NCBI RefSeq assembly: GCF_012910805.1
Contig: NZ_WTVK01000018.1
Span: forward strand, 38,434-102,433
DNA: 64,000 bases
Reading direction: 5' to 3'
Origin: Aromatoleum evansii
Lineage (GTDB): Bacteria > Pseudomonadota > Gammaproteobacteria > Burkholderiales > Rhodocyclaceae
In this document: positions 46,085 through 57,183 of the stretch, piece by piece
How positions within the stretch are numbered: the first letter of the stretch is position 1
How the letters are laid out: every line of letters starts with the position of its first letter
Translations under genes and position numbers: made by a program
The notes under the pieces: generated by a model
Told to the model about the DNA's origin: nothing
Seen by the model: the letters and a program-made list of their open reading frames with translations, nothing else
Databases searched by the model: none

Positions 46085-46930
46085 TCACCCCTTCACTGCG
46101 CCGGCGGTCAGTCCGCTGACGATGCGTTTCTGGAAGATCAGCACCAGCGCGATGATCGGGATCGTCACGACTACCGACGCGGCCATGATGTGTCCCCACG
46201 GCAGTTCGTATTGTGAGGCGCCCTGCAGCATGCCGATGGCGACCGGCACGGTACGGTTCTCGTTGGAGATGATGAAGGTCAGCGCGAACATGAACTCGTT
46301 CCACGCGCCGATGAAGGCGAGCAGCCCCGTGGTCACGAGCGACGGCCCCATGATGGGCGCGAAGACCTTGGTGATGATCACCCACAGGCTCGCCCCATCC
46401 ACGATCGCGGCTTCTTCCAGTTCCACCGGCAGCGAGCGCATGAAGGTCGTCAGCACCCACACCGTGAAGGGCAGCGAGAAGGTCGTGTAGGACAGGATCA
46501 GCGAGCCGATCGAGTCGTACAGGCCCATGAAGCGCACCAGCTCGAACATCCCCGACAGCACCGCGACCTGCGGGAACATCGACACGCACAGGATCGTGAA
46601 GAGGATGTACTTGCGCCCGCGGAAGCGTACCCGCGCCAGCGCGAAGGCGGCCGTGATCGACACCAGCAGGCAGATGCCGACCGTCACCGTGGCGACGAGC
46701 GCGGAGTTGAGCAGGCTGCGGCCGACTCCGTTCTCGCCGAGCGCATTGACGTAGTTCTCCCAGTGGAAGGTGGTCGGCAGGTAGTTCGTCAGGAACAGCT
46801 CCTGGCCGGTGCGCAGCGAGGTCAGGATCGCGTTGTAGAAGGGGAACACGCAGATCACGCCGACGACGAGCGCCGCCAGGTAGATCCAGAACTTCTTCCC
46901 CAACTCCCTTTGTTGTCGAGTGAGTTTCAT
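46085..46930 (-). CDS. Carbohydrate ABC transporter permease 2 (MalG/ThuG-like)
   Basis: A 281-residue permease with six helices. The EAA loop is seen in LPVELEEAAIVDGASLWVIITKV. The C-terminal QKRIVSGLTAGAVKG is characteristic of MalG-type subunits. Its start overlaps the stop of permease 1 by 4 bp (ATGA). Confidence 0.93.
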   Translation of the reverse strand: MKLTRQQRELGKKFWIYLAALVVGVICVFPFYNAILTSLRTGQELFLTNYLPTTFHWENYVNALGENGVGRSLLNSALVATVTVGICLLVSITAAFALARVRFRGRKYILFTILCVSMFPQVAVLSGMFELVRFMGLYDSIGSLILSYTTFSLPFTVWVLTTFMRSLPVELEEAAIVDGASLWVIITKVFAPIMGPSLVTTGLLAFIGAWNEFMFALTFIISNENRTVPVAIGMLQGASQYELPWGHIMAASVVVTIPIIALVLIFQKRIVSGLTAGAVKG

Positions 46931-47922
46931 TCCTTCGCCTCCTTGCCTTCGTGGCTGAAGCGGTTGATCCACAGGAAGCACGCGGCGATGCCCGCGACCA
47001 TCATGAACACCAGCACCGAAGCGGCCGAACCGACGCCCATTTCCTGGAAGGAGATCATCTGCTCGCGGGCGTAGCCGGAGATCGAGATCGTCGCCTCGCT
47101 GTTGGAGGTCAGCACGTAGATCAGGTCGAACACGCGCAGCGCGTCCATCACGCGGAAGATCAGCGCGACGATCATCGCCGGCATGATCAGCGGCAGCGTG
47201 ATGCGGCGGAAACGCTGCCAGGCGTTGGCGCCGTCGACGCGCGCCGCCTCGTAGAGGTCGGACGGGATCATCTGCAGCGCGGCGAGCAGCATCAGCGCCA
47301 TGAAGGGCACCGTCTTCCAGACGTCGGCGATCACCACCGCCCACATCGACAGCGTCGGCTCGGCGATCCACGCGAGCGGCGTCTCGATCAACCCGAAGCG
47401 CAGCAAGAGGTCGTTCACCACGCCGTACTGGTCGTGGAACATCCAGCCCCACATCTTGGCCGTGACGATGGTCGGGATCGCCCAGGGCACGAGGATCGCA
47501 GCGCGCACGACGCCCTGGCCGCGGAACTTCTCGTTCATCAGCAGCGCGAGCAGCATGCCGAAGAAGAGCTCCAGCGACACGGAGCACGCCGTGAACCACA
47601 GCGTGTTGCCGACCGCCTGCCACCACAGCGGGTCGGCGAGCACGCCGAAGCTGTCGCCCTCGGCGAAGTCGAGGTAGTTCGCAAGCCCGACGAAGTTGTA
47701 CTCCTCCGGGGTGTCCATGGCGGCGTCGGTGAAGCTGTAGAACAGCGTGCGCAACAGCGGCCAGCCGGCCACCGCAAACAGCAGGATCAGCGCCGGCGCG
47801 ACCAGCAGCCAGGCGGCGCGGGCACGCCGCTGCTGCAGGCTGCGCTTCCTGCCCGGCGCACGCGCCGCCGGGGCCGGCGCGACCGCGGCCGAAGGCGGCA
47901 GGGTCTGGGAATTGTGACTCAT
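46927..47922 (-). CDS. Carbohydrate ABC transporter permease 1 (MalF/ThuF-like)
   Basis: A 331-residue permease with six helices after a ~35-residue basic, Pro/Ala-rich N-terminus. The EAA loop reads LYEAARVDGANAWQRFRRITLP. AGGAGGAAAC precedes ATG 47922. It partners the MalG-like protein encoded with a 4-bp overlap. Confidence 0.93.
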   Translation of the reverse strand: MSHNSQTLPPSAAVAPAPAARAPGRKRSLQQRRARAAWLLVAPALILLFAVAGWPLLRTLFYSFTDAAMDTPEEYNFVGLANYLDFAEGDSFGVLADPLWWQAVGNTLWFTACSVSLELFFGMLLALLMNEKFRGQGVVRAAILVPWAIPTIVTAKMWGWMFHDQYGVVNDLLLRFGLIETPLAWIAEPTLSMWAVVIADVWKTVPFMALMLLAALQMIPSDLYEAARVDGANAWQRFRRITLPLIMPAMIVALIFRVMDALRVFDLIYVLTSNSEATISISGYAREQMISFQEMGVGSAASVLVFMMVAGIAACFLWINRFSHEGKEAKE

Positions 47923-47972
47923 CGTTGTTTCCTCCTGAGGTTCGGCAAACTGCCGCGCGGGCCGGGTCGGAT

Positions 47973-48072
47973 CCGTAGGGCGGGAGGAGCGAAGCGCATC
48001 CCGCCGAACGGACGTCGCGTGTCGCCACACGCCGATTTGGCGGGATACGCCTTCGGCTCCTCCCGCCCTACA
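47973..48072. repeat. GTAGGGCGGGAGGAGC inverted repeat between binding-protein and permease genes
   Basis: Arms 47973-48004 and 48039-48071 are inverted relatives, the same family as 45978-46060. It fills the gap between the abundant binding protein and its permeases. Confidence 0.75.
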
Positions 48073-48128
48073 GACGTTCCGTCGCGTACCCTGAACTGCC
48101 GCGCGGCGGTGTCAGGCCGATATCCCGC

Positions 48129-49397
48129 TTACTTCCACTCGCGGCCCTTGATGCGCTTCAGCTTGTCCTCGAGGTCCGCCACCGCCTGCTCGCCCGTTGC
48201 CCGACCGCTCAGGACGTCGTAGCCGGCGTTGAACATCGCCTTCGAGACCTTCGGGAACTGCGCGCGCGTCGGGGTCGAGGGGCGCGGCACGGCGTTCGCG
48301 AACACGTCCTTGAACTCCGTGAGGTACGGCGCCTTGGCCTGCACTTCGGCGTCCTGGTAGGTGTCGATGCGCGCCGGCGGGATGCCCAGCAGCATGAAGG
48401 CGCGCTTTTGCGTGTCGGCTTCCGACAGGATGCGCACGAGCTTCACCGCCGCGTCGGGGGTCTTCGAGTACGCGCTCACGCCCCACTGCCAGCCGCCCAG
48501 CGTCGCCGCGTGCAGACCGTCGTCGCCGCCCTTGGGGATCGGGATGACGCCGACCTTGCCCTTCACCGGGCTGTTGTCCGCCTGCGTCAGCAGGTAGGCG
48601 TAGGGCCAGTTGCGCATGAAGAGCGCGTCGCCATTCTGGAACACCGCGCGCGATTCCTCTTCCTGGTAGCCCATCACGCCCTTCGGCGCGATCGAGCCGA
48701 CCCAGCTTGCCGCGGCATTGAGCGCCTTGGCGGCCTTCGGGTTGTTGATCGTGACGTTGCCCGCGGCATCGACGAAGGTGCCGCCGTTGTAGGAGGCGAC
48801 CCACTCCAGCACGTCGCACGACAGGCCCTCGTAGGCCTTGCCCTGGAACACGAAGCCCCAGAAGTTCTTCTGCCCGGCATCGCGCTCTGCCTTCTGGATC
48901 TTGGTCGCGATGCGGGTCAGGTCTTCCCAGGTCTTGGGCGGCTGCTCCTTGTGCTTGGCCAGCAGGTCCTTGCGGTAGTACATCATGCCGGCATCGACCT
49001 GGCCCGGCACGGCCTTGATGCGGCCATTGACGATGTTGTTCTTCCAGTTGTTCGGGAAGAAGGCCGGCTCCAGGTCCTTGACCTTGTCGGTGATGTCGAG
49101 GAGATGCTTGTCGAGCAGACCGGTCCAGATCACGTCGATCGACAGCACGTCGACCGCGTCGCCGTCCTTCGCGGCGAAGATCTGCTGGTACAGCGCGAGC
49201 TTCTCGTCGGTGGCGGCGGGCATCTCGACGAACTCGAGCTTGTGCGTCGTCTCGGCTTCGAAGCGCTGCTTGACGTGCTCGCAGAAGGGCTTCATCGCGC
49301 CGGATACGTTGCACGCCATCTTCAGCGTGGCTGCGTGGGCGGCGGGGATGGCGCCGAACAGCAGCACGGTCAGGGTGGTGGGAAGCAGTTTTTTCAT
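48129..49397 (-). CDS. Carbohydrate ABC transporter substrate-binding protein (ThuE/AglE-like)
   Basis: A 422-residue periplasmic family-1 solute-binding protein with a signal peptide cut after PAAHA (~residue 22). Aromatic sugar-stacking residues are apparent (MRNWPYAYLL, TLGGWQWGVS). GGAGGAGAC precedes ATG 49397. It delivers an alpha-glucoside such as trehalose to the two permeases. Substrate is inferred from the neighbouring GH13 and trehalase genes. Confidence 0.9.
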   Translation of the reverse strand: MKKLLPTTLTVLLFGAIPAAHAATLKMACNVSGAMKPFCEHVKQRFEAETTHKLEFVEMPAATDEKLALYQQIFAAKDGDAVDVLSIDVIWTGLLDKHLLDITDKVKDLEPAFFPNNWKNNIVNGRIKAVPGQVDAGMMYYRKDLLAKHKEQPPKTWEDLTRIATKIQKAERDAGQKNFWGFVFQGKAYEGLSCDVLEWVASYNGGTFVDAAGNVTINNPKAAKALNAAASWVGSIAPKGVMGYQEEESRAVFQNGDALFMRNWPYAYLLTQADNSPVKGKVGVIPIPKGGDDGLHAATLGGWQWGVSAYSKTPDAAVKLVRILSEADTQKRAFMLLGIPPARIDTYQDAEVQAKAPYLTEFKDVFANAVPRPSTPTRAQFPKVSKAMFNAGYDVLSGRATGEQAVADLEDKLKRIKGREWK

Positions 49398-49442
49398 GGG
49401 GTGTCTCCTCCGTTGTTTCGAGTTAGTTGATTTCCCGGCGGC

Positions 49443-49468
49443 CCGTTCGCTCTGAGCCTGTCGAAGGG
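49443..49468. repeat. Dispersed repeat, CCGTTCGC...GTCGAAGGG type
   Basis: Inverse-orientation relative of 18420-18445. It lies in the 112-bp gap between the GH13 and binding-protein genes. Confidence 0.55.
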
Positions 49469-49509
49469 CGGTGTCAGGGCTTCCGGGTTAATCCATTGGC
49501 GGTTGCGGC

Positions 49510-51228
49510 TCAGCCCACGCGATAGACGCGCGCCTCGAAGGGACGCAGCGTCAGCCGGCGCGTCTCCTCATGCGGTGCGACATCGTGGTTCGCCAGCAGC
49601 AGGTCCGCGCGGCGCAATGCGAAGCCGTCGTGCTCGACGCGCGCCTCGCGGCCGGTGAGGTTCGCGATCACGACGATCTGCTCGCCGCCCAGCGTGCGGG
49701 TGTAGGCATAGACCTGCGGGTCGCTCTCCATCAGCAGCGCGTAGCGACCATGCACCAGCACCGGCTCGGCCTTGCGCAGCGCGCTCAGGCGGCGGTAGAA
49801 GTTCAGGATCGAGTCGGGGTCGGCTTCCTGCTGCGCGACGTTGATCTGCGGGAAGTTCGGGTTCACCTTCAGCCACGGCGTGCCGTTCGTGAAGCCGGCG
49901 TTGGCCGACGCGTCCCACTGCATCGGCGTGCGCGAGTTGTCGCGCGAGCTCACCGCGAGCGAGGCGATGATGTCGCTCGCCGGCACGCCCTGCGCGCGTT
50001 GCAGCGCGTATTCGTTCTTCGCGAAGACGTCGTTGAAGTCCTCGATGGCGGCGAAGCGGGTGTTGGTCATCCCGATCTCCTGGCCCTGGTAGATGAAGGG
50101 CGTGCCCTCCATCAGGAAGTACATCGTCGCGAGCGCGGTCGCGCTCTCACGCCAGTACTGTCCGACGTCGCCCCACTTCGACACGATGCGCGGGATGTCG
50201 TGGTTTTCCAGGAACAGCGCGTTCCAGCCCACCCCGTGCAGCGTGCCTTGCCAGCGCGAGAAGATCTTCTTCAGGCCGACGACGTCCAGCGCGGCCTTCG
50301 GGTCCTGCGCCCACAGGTGCAGGTGTTCGAACTGGAAGATCATGTTCAGGCGATCGCGGTCCGCGCCGACCCAATCGACGGCCTGTTCGGCCGACACGCC
50401 GTTGGCCTCGCCGACGGTCATGATGTCGTAGCCCGCAAAGCTGTTCTGGCACAGGTCGTCCATGTAATCCAGCACGCCATCGACGTTCATGTGCATCGGC
50501 AGGCAGGAGACGTGGTCCAGCCCTTCCGGGTTGGGCATGTCGGGCAGGCCGGCGACCTTCTTCATGTGGCTCACGGCGTCGAGGCGGAAGCCGTCGATGC
50601 CCTTGTCGAGCCACCAGCGCACCATGTCGTTCACCGCGGTGCGCACCTCCGGGTTTTCCCAGTTGAGGTCGGGCTGCTTCGTCGAGAAGAGGTGCAGGAA
50701 GTACTGGCCGGTGGTCTCGTCGAACTTCCACGCCGAGCCGCGGAAGATGCTCTCCCAGTTGTTCGGCTCGTCACCCGACGTGCCGCCGCTTTTGCCAGTT
50801 TCGCCGCCCTTGCCGTCGCGCCACACGTACCAGTCGCGCTTGGGGTTGTCCTTCGACGAGCGCGATTCGACGAACCACGCATGCTCGTCGCTGGTGTGAT
50901 TCACCACCAGATCGAGGATCAGCCGCATGCCGCGTGCGTGCACTTCCGCCAGCAGGCGGTCGAAGTCGGCCATCGTGCCGAACTCGTCCATGATCGCGTG
51001 GTAGTCGGCGATGTCGTAGCCGTTGTCGTCGTTGGGCGACTTGTACATCGGGCAGATCCAGATCACGTCGATCCCGAGCGCCTTCAGATAGTCGATGCGC
51101 GCGGTGATGCCGTTCAGGTCGCCGATGCCGTCGCCGTTGGTGTCCATGAAGCTGCGCGGGTAGATCTGGTAGGCGACCGCCTCCTTCCACCACTGCGTCT
51201 TCACGACCTTGTTGTGCTGTTCACTCAT
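49510..51228 (-). CDS. Alpha-glucosidase / oligo-1,6-glucosidase-type GH13 enzyme
   Basis: A 572-residue cytoplasmic glycoside hydrolase of family 13. The (beta/alpha)8 barrel has the four conserved regions: DLVVNHTSDEH, GFRLDAVSHM (nucleophile Asp), TVGEAN (acid/base Glu) and FLENHDIPR (transition-state Asp). MQWD near the C-terminus is typical of oligo-1,6-glucosidase/trehalose-6-phosphate hydrolase relatives. A short C-terminal beta domain follows. It would release glucose from imported alpha-glucosides. It starts at 51228 and is the first gene of the unit transcribed away from the LacI gene. TreC-type phosphorylated substrate is less likely because uptake is by an ABC system. Confidence 0.9.
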   Translation of the reverse strand: MSEQHNKVVKTQWWKEAVAYQIYPRSFMDTNGDGIGDLNGITARIDYLKALGIDVIWICPMYKSPNDDNGYDIADYHAIMDEFGTMADFDRLLAEVHARGMRLILDLVVNHTSDEHAWFVESRSSKDNPKRDWYVWRDGKGGETGKSGGTSGDEPNNWESIFRGSAWKFDETTGQYFLHLFSTKQPDLNWENPEVRTAVNDMVRWWLDKGIDGFRLDAVSHMKKVAGLPDMPNPEGLDHVSCLPMHMNVDGVLDYMDDLCQNSFAGYDIMTVGEANGVSAEQAVDWVGADRDRLNMIFQFEHLHLWAQDPKAALDVVGLKKIFSRWQGTLHGVGWNALFLENHDIPRIVSKWGDVGQYWRESATALATMYFLMEGTPFIYQGQEIGMTNTRFAAIEDFNDVFAKNEYALQRAQGVPASDIIASLAVSSRDNSRTPMQWDASANAGFTNGTPWLKVNPNFPQINVAQQEADPDSILNFYRRLSALRKAEPVLVHGRYALLMESDPQVYAYTRTLGGEQIVVIANLTGREARVEHDGFALRRADLLLANHDVAPHEETRRLTLRPFEARVYRVG

Positions 51229-51330
51229 GGGGGATTTCTCTCTCGTCAGGCCGCCGTCGCGGCGTTCCACTCGCGGAACTGATCGAAAACGGGTACGCGA
51301 TGAATAACTTTGATGAACTTATAAAATCGT

Positions 51331-51344
51331 CCAAAGCGGTTTGG
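51331..51344. promoter_or_regulatory. LacI-type operator 1 in the GH13/LacI divergent gap
   Basis: CCAAAGCGGTTTGG is a near-perfect palindrome (one mismatched pair). Its centre is 22 bp from that of operator 2, so both face the same side of the DNA. It adjoins a TATAAAAT stretch (51320-51327), a possible -10 region. Confidence 0.7.
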
Positions 51345-51350
51345 ATCGTA

Positions 51351-51368
51351 ATCCGAAGCGCTTTGGAT
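51351..51368. promoter_or_regulatory. LacI-type operator 2 in the GH13/LacI divergent gap
   Basis: ATCCGAAGCGCTTTGGAT is an 18-bp imperfect palindrome centred on GCGC. It matches the sites at 54295 and 54572. LacI/GalR-family repressors bind such AAGCGCTT-type sites. It lies 115 bp before the LacI start and 123 bp before the GH13 start. Confidence 0.8.
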
Positions 51369-51482
51369 GTAAACTGCTTTTTATGCTCACGATGCGACTC
51401 CCTGAAGTCGTTAGACTGCGGTCATGACGCGGGCCGTCCCGAGACGGCCCATCGACGCCCAATGCGGGCCGAAGGAAGGCAG

Positions 51483-52535
51483 ATGAAGGTCAATTTGAAG
51501 ATGCTGTCCGAGACGCTCGGACTGTCGCAAACCACGGTGAGCCGCGCGCTCAACGGCTACTCCGACGTCAGCGAGGCGACGCGCAAGCGCGTCGTCGAGG
51601 CCGCGGCGCAGCTCGGCTACCAACCCAACCCGCAGGCCCGCCAGCTCGCCACCGGGCGGGCCGACGCGATCGGCATCGTGTATCCCTTCGGCGCGAGCGA
51701 CATCGGCGACATCCGCTTCGGCGAGGTCGTCTCCGGCATCACCGAACGCCTCGCCGAACACAAGCTCGACCTGCTGATCCACTCGTCGCGCCCGGACGTC
51801 GAGCTCGACACCTACCGGCGCCTGATCGAAGGCCGCCGCGTCGACGCGATGATCGTCGCGCGCACCCGCGTCGACGACCCGCGCATCCGCTTCCTGCAGG
51901 AGCACAATTTCCCCTTCGTCGCCTACGGCCGCACCCGCAGCAGGATCCCCTACGCGTGGTTCGACTTCGACAACGAGGCCGGCGGCAGGCTGGCCGTGGA
52001 GCGCCTGGTGGCACTGGGGCACCGCCGCATCGCGCTGGTGCACGCCCCGCTGGAACTGAACTTCGCGATGCAGAGGCATCGCGGCTTCGTGACGGGCTTG
52101 CGCGCCGCCGGCATCGAGCCGCACCCCGAACTCATCATCGAGGCATCGCTCGACCGCATCGGCGGCTACCAGGCGGTCGGCCGGCTGCTGGCGCTCGACG
52201 AGCCGCCGACGGCGGTGCTGGTCGACAACAACGTCGCGGGCGTCGGCGCGCTGCGCGCGCTCGGCGATTCGGGATGGAAGCCGGGCAAGGGCATGTCGCT
52301 GATCGTGTATGACGGCATCCCCAGCGAGATCCCCCTGACCTGCAAGGTCACCGGCGTGATCCAGCCGACCGGAACCTCGGCGGGCCATGCGCTCGCGGAC
52401 CTCGTCGTCGACGTGCTCGCCGGCAAGCCGCTGGAGGCGCTGCATTCCCTCGGCGCTCCCTGCCTCAGCGTGGGCGACACCGACGGCCCGCCGCCCGCGG
52501 CGACGCGCCGGCGGCAGGCCGCGAAGGCCGGCTAG
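51483..52535 (+). CDS. LacI-family repressor of the alpha-glucoside regulon
   Basis: A 350-residue repressor. The N-terminal helix-turn-helix (residues ~5-30, MLSETLGLSQTTVSRALNGY) and hinge helix (~50-58) lead into a periplasmic-binding-like sugar sensor. ATG 51483 follows AAGGAAGGC and places the HTH at the expected distance. An upstream open frame to 51300 runs over the operators and is rejected. Divergent from the GH13/ABC/trehalase unit. It probably also controls the porin and zwf-glk through matching operators. Confidence 0.92.
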   Translation: MKVNLKMLSETLGLSQTTVSRALNGYSDVSEATRKRVVEAAAQLGYQPNPQARQLATGRADAIGIVYPFGASDIGDIRFGEVVSGITERLAEHKLDLLIHSSRPDVELDTYRRLIEGRRVDAMIVARTRVDDPRIRFLQEHNFPFVAYGRTRSRIPYAWFDFDNEAGGRLAVERLVALGHRRIALVHAPLELNFAMQRHRGFVTGLRAAGIEPHPELIIEASLDRIGGYQAVGRLLALDEPPTAVLVDNNVAGVGALRALGDSGWKPGKGMSLIVYDGIPSEIPLTCKVTGVIQPTGTSAGHALADLVVDVLAGKPLEALHSLGAPCLSVGDTDGPPPAATRRRQAAKAG

Positions 52536-52620
52536 GCCATCGCCGGCGGCGCCGGGAAAGGCGCTGCCGGACGGATGCGCTCGGCCCACGGCGTCCATGT
52601 CCGCATCGCCCGGGCGTGGC

Positions 52621-54183
<1,563 letters not shown>

Positions 54184-54294
54184 TCAATGGTTGCAACACC
54201 GTCGCCGGTCGCGGCGCCTCTGCGGGCGTTCGCGACGAGCAAAAAAACCACTGCAGGCAGCTCCCTTGTCCCCCCGGATGCTGCTCGTTCCAAC

Positions 54295-54310
54295 ATCCGA
54301 AGCGCTTTCA
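54295..54310. promoter_or_regulatory. LacI-type operator 3, upstream of the sugar porin
   Basis: ATCCGAAGCGCTTTCA shares 13 contiguous bases with operator 2 at 51351. It is about 135-150 bp before the porin start. The surrounding gap (54163-54612, 450 bp) is clearly A/T-richer than the genome and holds no gene. Confidence 0.72.
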
Positions 54311-54571
54311 AGGATGGCCACGCCGATTTTCTGCAAAGTGTAGTAATGCTACGAAACAAAGGCAAACTTTTTTGTAATTTTTAAACATGAAAGGTCCTCA
54401 TTTTGCCTGCCATTGACATTTTTCTTCCATATATCGTGTTGTTTTGTAGCTGGTTCTATTGTTATTTCTGACATTTTTCATTCACCCGCACTTGACCAGA
54501 ACACTCGCTCCGTCGTGTGGCTTTATGCTGTGAGCCGTTGATTTATGTGTAAGTTTGTTCCAGACTATGAA

Positions 54572-54587
54572 CTCAAAGCGCTTTGGC
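54572..54587. promoter_or_regulatory. LacI-type operator 4, upstream of zwf
   Basis: CTCAAAGCGCTTTGGC contains the perfect 12-bp palindrome CAAAGCGCTTTG (54574-54585). It ends 26 bp before the zwf start, so a bound repressor would block initiation or early elongation. Confidence 0.78.
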
Positions 54588-54612
54588 TAACAATCGGTAC
54601 ATGAGGTCATCC

Positions 54613-56073
54613 ATGGCAAGCACCCGTTCCCTCGATCTGGTCGTTTTCGGCGGCACCGGCGACCTCGCCATGCGCAAGCTGCTGCCGGCGCTCTACCACC
54701 TGCACTGCGACGCCCTGCTGCCGCCCGAGGCGCGGATCGTCGGCGTTGCGCGCGACGGACTCGACGACGACGGCTACCGGCGTTTTGCCGGCCAACAGGC
54801 GGAACGCTTCCTCGGCCGCGACTTCAGGAGCGACGACTGGCAGACGTTTGCCGCCCGTCTCGCCTACGCGCAGGTCGATGCGATGCAGGGCGACAGTTTT
54901 GCGACGCTCGCCGACCGACTGGCGGCGCGCCCGGATGGTCAGCGCGTCTTCTACCTGTCGACCGCCCCCAGCCTCTTTGCAGCCATCAGCCGCCACCTCG
55001 ATGCGGCGGGATTGCTCCACGGCGACAGCAGGGTCGTGCTGGAGAAGCCGCTCGGGCACGACCTCGCGTCATCGCGCCAGATCAACGACGAGGTGGGGCG
55101 CCATTTCGGCGAGGACCAGATCTACCGCATCGACCACTACCTCGGTAAGGAACCGGTGCAGAACCTGCTCGCGCTGCGCTTCGGCAACGCGCTGTTCGAG
55201 CCGCTGTGGCGGCGCGAATGGGTACGCGACGTGCAGATCACGGTTGCCGAACAGGTCGGTGTCGAGACCCGCGGCGACTTCTACGATCGCGTCGGCGCGA
55301 TGCGCGACATGGTGCAGAACCACCTGCTGCAACTGCTGTGCATCGTCGCGATGGAGCCCCCGGCGTCGATCAACCCGGACGCGGTGCGCGACGAAAAGCT
55401 CAAGATCCTGCGGGCGCTGCGCCCCTTCGGCGCCGGCGACGTTGCCACGCGCTCGGTGCGTGGCCAGTACCGCGCCGGGGCGAGCGGCGGGAAACCGGTG
55501 CCGGGCTATCTGGAAGAGCCTGGCATTGCGGCGGACAGCCGCACCGAGACCTTCGTCGCGCTGAAGGCCGAGATCAACACCTGGCGCTGGGCCGGCGTGC
55601 CCTTCTTCCTGCGCACCGGCAAGCGCATGCAGGAAAAGGTCGCCGAGATCGTGATCAACTTCCGCTCCGTGCCGCATTCGATCTTCGGCGTGCCGGCCTC
55701 GCCGTTTCACGCCAACCGCATGGTGATCCGCATGCAGCCCGAGGAGACGGTGGACCTGCATCTCCTCGCGAAACAGCCGGGCGACGTCATGCACCTGCAG
55801 CCGGTGCGCCTGAACCTGGACTTCGCCGAAGCCTTCCGCAGCCGCCGCCTGGAAGCGTACGAACGATTGCTCATGGACGTGATGCGCGGCAATCTGACGC
55901 TGTTCGTGCGGCGCGACGAGCAGGAAGCCGCGTGGCGCTGGGTCGAGCCCATCCTCGCCGGCTGGGACGCCTCGGGGGAACGACCCAAGCCCTACACCGC
56001 CGGCACCTGGGGCCCTGCCGCGTCGAGCGCGCTGCTGTCGCGCGACGGCCTGTCGTGGCACGAGGAAATCTGA
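54613..56073 (+). CDS. zwf: Glucose-6-phosphate 1-dehydrogenase
   Basis: A 486-residue enzyme converting glucose-6-phosphate to 6-phosphogluconolactone with reduction of NAD(P). The nucleotide motif [15 protein letters not shown] is at the N-terminus, and the substrate-binding signature [13 protein letters not shown] sits near residue 174. ATG 54613 lies six bases after GAGG. It forms an operon with glk, 60 bp downstream. Together they channel glucose from trehalase/GH13 into the Entner-Doudoroff or pentose phosphate route. It probably escapes repression only when the sugar is present. A housekeeping zwf may exist elsewhere. Confidence 0.95.
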   Translation: MASTRSLDLVVFGGTGDLAMRKLLPALYHLHCDALLPPEARIVGVARDGLDDDGYRRFAGQQAERFLGRDFRSDDWQTFAARLAYAQVDAMQGDSFATLADRLAARPDGQRVFYLSTAPSLFAAISRHLDAAGLLHGDSRVVLEKPLGHDLASSRQINDEVGRHFGEDQIYRIDHYLGKEPVQNLLALRFGNALFEPLWRREWVRDVQITVAEQVGVETRGDFYDRVGAMRDMVQNHLLQLLCIVAMEPPASINPDAVRDEKLKILRALRPFGAGDVATRSVRGQYRAGASGGKPVPGYLEEPGIAADSRTETFVALKAEINTWRWAGVPFFLRTGKRMQEKVAEIVINFRSVPHSIFGVPASPFHANRMVIRMQPEETVDLHLLAKQPGDVMHLQPVRLNLDFAEAFRSRRLEAYERLLMDVMRGNLTLFVRRDEQEAAWRWVEPILAGWDASGERPKPYTAGTWGPAASSALLSRDGLSWHEEI

Positions 56074-56133
56074 ACAACGCCGCATCCACCCGCTGCAATG
56101 ACGTCACCACTGACGGCACTCGAGGACTTATCG

Positions 56134-57123
56134 ATGTTTTCCGGTTCCCCTGACACCTTTCCCCGCCTGGTCGGCGACATCGGCGGCACCAATGCGCGCT
56201 TCGCGATGATCGCCGGCCCGGGGCAAGACCTCGTCGCGATGCGGACCCTGCCCTGCGCGGACTTCCCCGGCCCGGCCGAGGCGATCGAACGCTACCTCGC
56301 CGACGGCGATCTGCCACGGCCGCGCTGGTGCGCCTTCGGCATCGCCAACCCGGTCGATGGCGACTTCGTCCGGATGACCAATCACAGCTGGGCGTTCTCG
56401 ATCGCGGCCCTGCGCGACCAGTTGGGGCTGGATCACCTGCAGGTGCTCAACGACTTCACCGCGCTTGCGATGGCGCTGCCGGCACTGACACCCGCCGATC
56501 TTGCGCAGGTCGGAGGTGGTACGTCGGTTGCGCGGCGCGCGATCGGCCTGCTCGGGGCAGGCACCGGGCTTGGAATTTCGGGCCTCGTGCCCAGTGGTGA
56601 CGACTACGTGCCGCTCGAAGGCGAAGGCGGCCACGTCACGCTCGCAGCAAGCAACGCGCACGAGGCCGAACTGATCGCCTGGCTCGCGACCCGCTACCCT
56701 CACGTCTCGGCCGAGCGAGTCCTGTCCGGACCCGGGCTCGTCGCGCTGTACGACGCGCACGCCGCGGTTGCCGGTGTACCCGCCGATGTCCTGAGCGCTG
56801 CCGAGATCAGCAGCCACGGCCTTGCGGGAACGTCTTCGCTCTGCGTCGAAACGCTGAACACGTTCTGTGCCTTCCTGGGCACCGTCGCAGCGGACCTCGC
56901 CCTGATCCTCGGCGCGCGCGGCGGCGTCTACATCGGCGGCGGCATCGTGCCGAAGCTCGCCGATTTCTTCGCCCGCTCGCCCTTCCGCGAACGTTTCGAG
57001 GACAAGGGGCGCTTCAGGGAGTACCTCGCACAGATCCCGACCTGGGTCATCCATGCGCCCTACCCCGGCCTGGTCGGCGCGGCGCGCGCGCTCGATCGGG
57101 CGGCAGCGTCGCTGGCACGCTAA
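56134..57123 (+). CDS. glk: Glucokinase
   Basis: A 329-residue bacterial hexokinase-fold enzyme phosphorylating glucose with ATP. GDIGGTNARF is the phosphate-1 motif, LNDFTALA carries the catalytic Asp, and GAGTGLGIS the phosphate-2 motif. GAGGA precedes ATG 56134 by seven bases, so this start was preferred over one at 56098. Partner of zwf in the same unit; it traps glucose released in the cytoplasm. Confidence 0.94.
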   Translation: MFSGSPDTFPRLVGDIGGTNARFAMIAGPGQDLVAMRTLPCADFPGPAEAIERYLADGDLPRPRWCAFGIANPVDGDFVRMTNHSWAFSIAALRDQLGLDHLQVLNDFTALAMALPALTPADLAQVGGGTSVARRAIGLLGAGTGLGISGLVPSGDDYVPLEGEGGHVTLAASNAHEAELIAWLATRYPHVSAERVLSGPGLVALYDAHAAVAGVPADVLSAAEISSHGLAGTSSLCVETLNTFCAFLGTVAADLALILGARGGVYIGGGIVPKLADFFARSPFRERFEDKGRFREYLAQIPTWVIHAPYPGLVGAARALDRAAASLAR

Positions 57124-57183
57124 TCCCAGCGCTGGAAGCCCTGCTTGCGGCGAGTGCCGCGGGCCGGGCACCCGCTTCCACCA

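Noticed and set aside
46085..48028. A 647-residue fused permease frame
   Set aside because: The first half overlaps the MalF-like gene in another frame; the real MalG-like gene starts at 46930.
51300..51482. Longer N-terminus for the LacI repressor
   Set aside because: It would run over two operators, and the helix-turn-helix must lie at the extreme N-terminus; ATG 51483 has a good ribosome-binding site.
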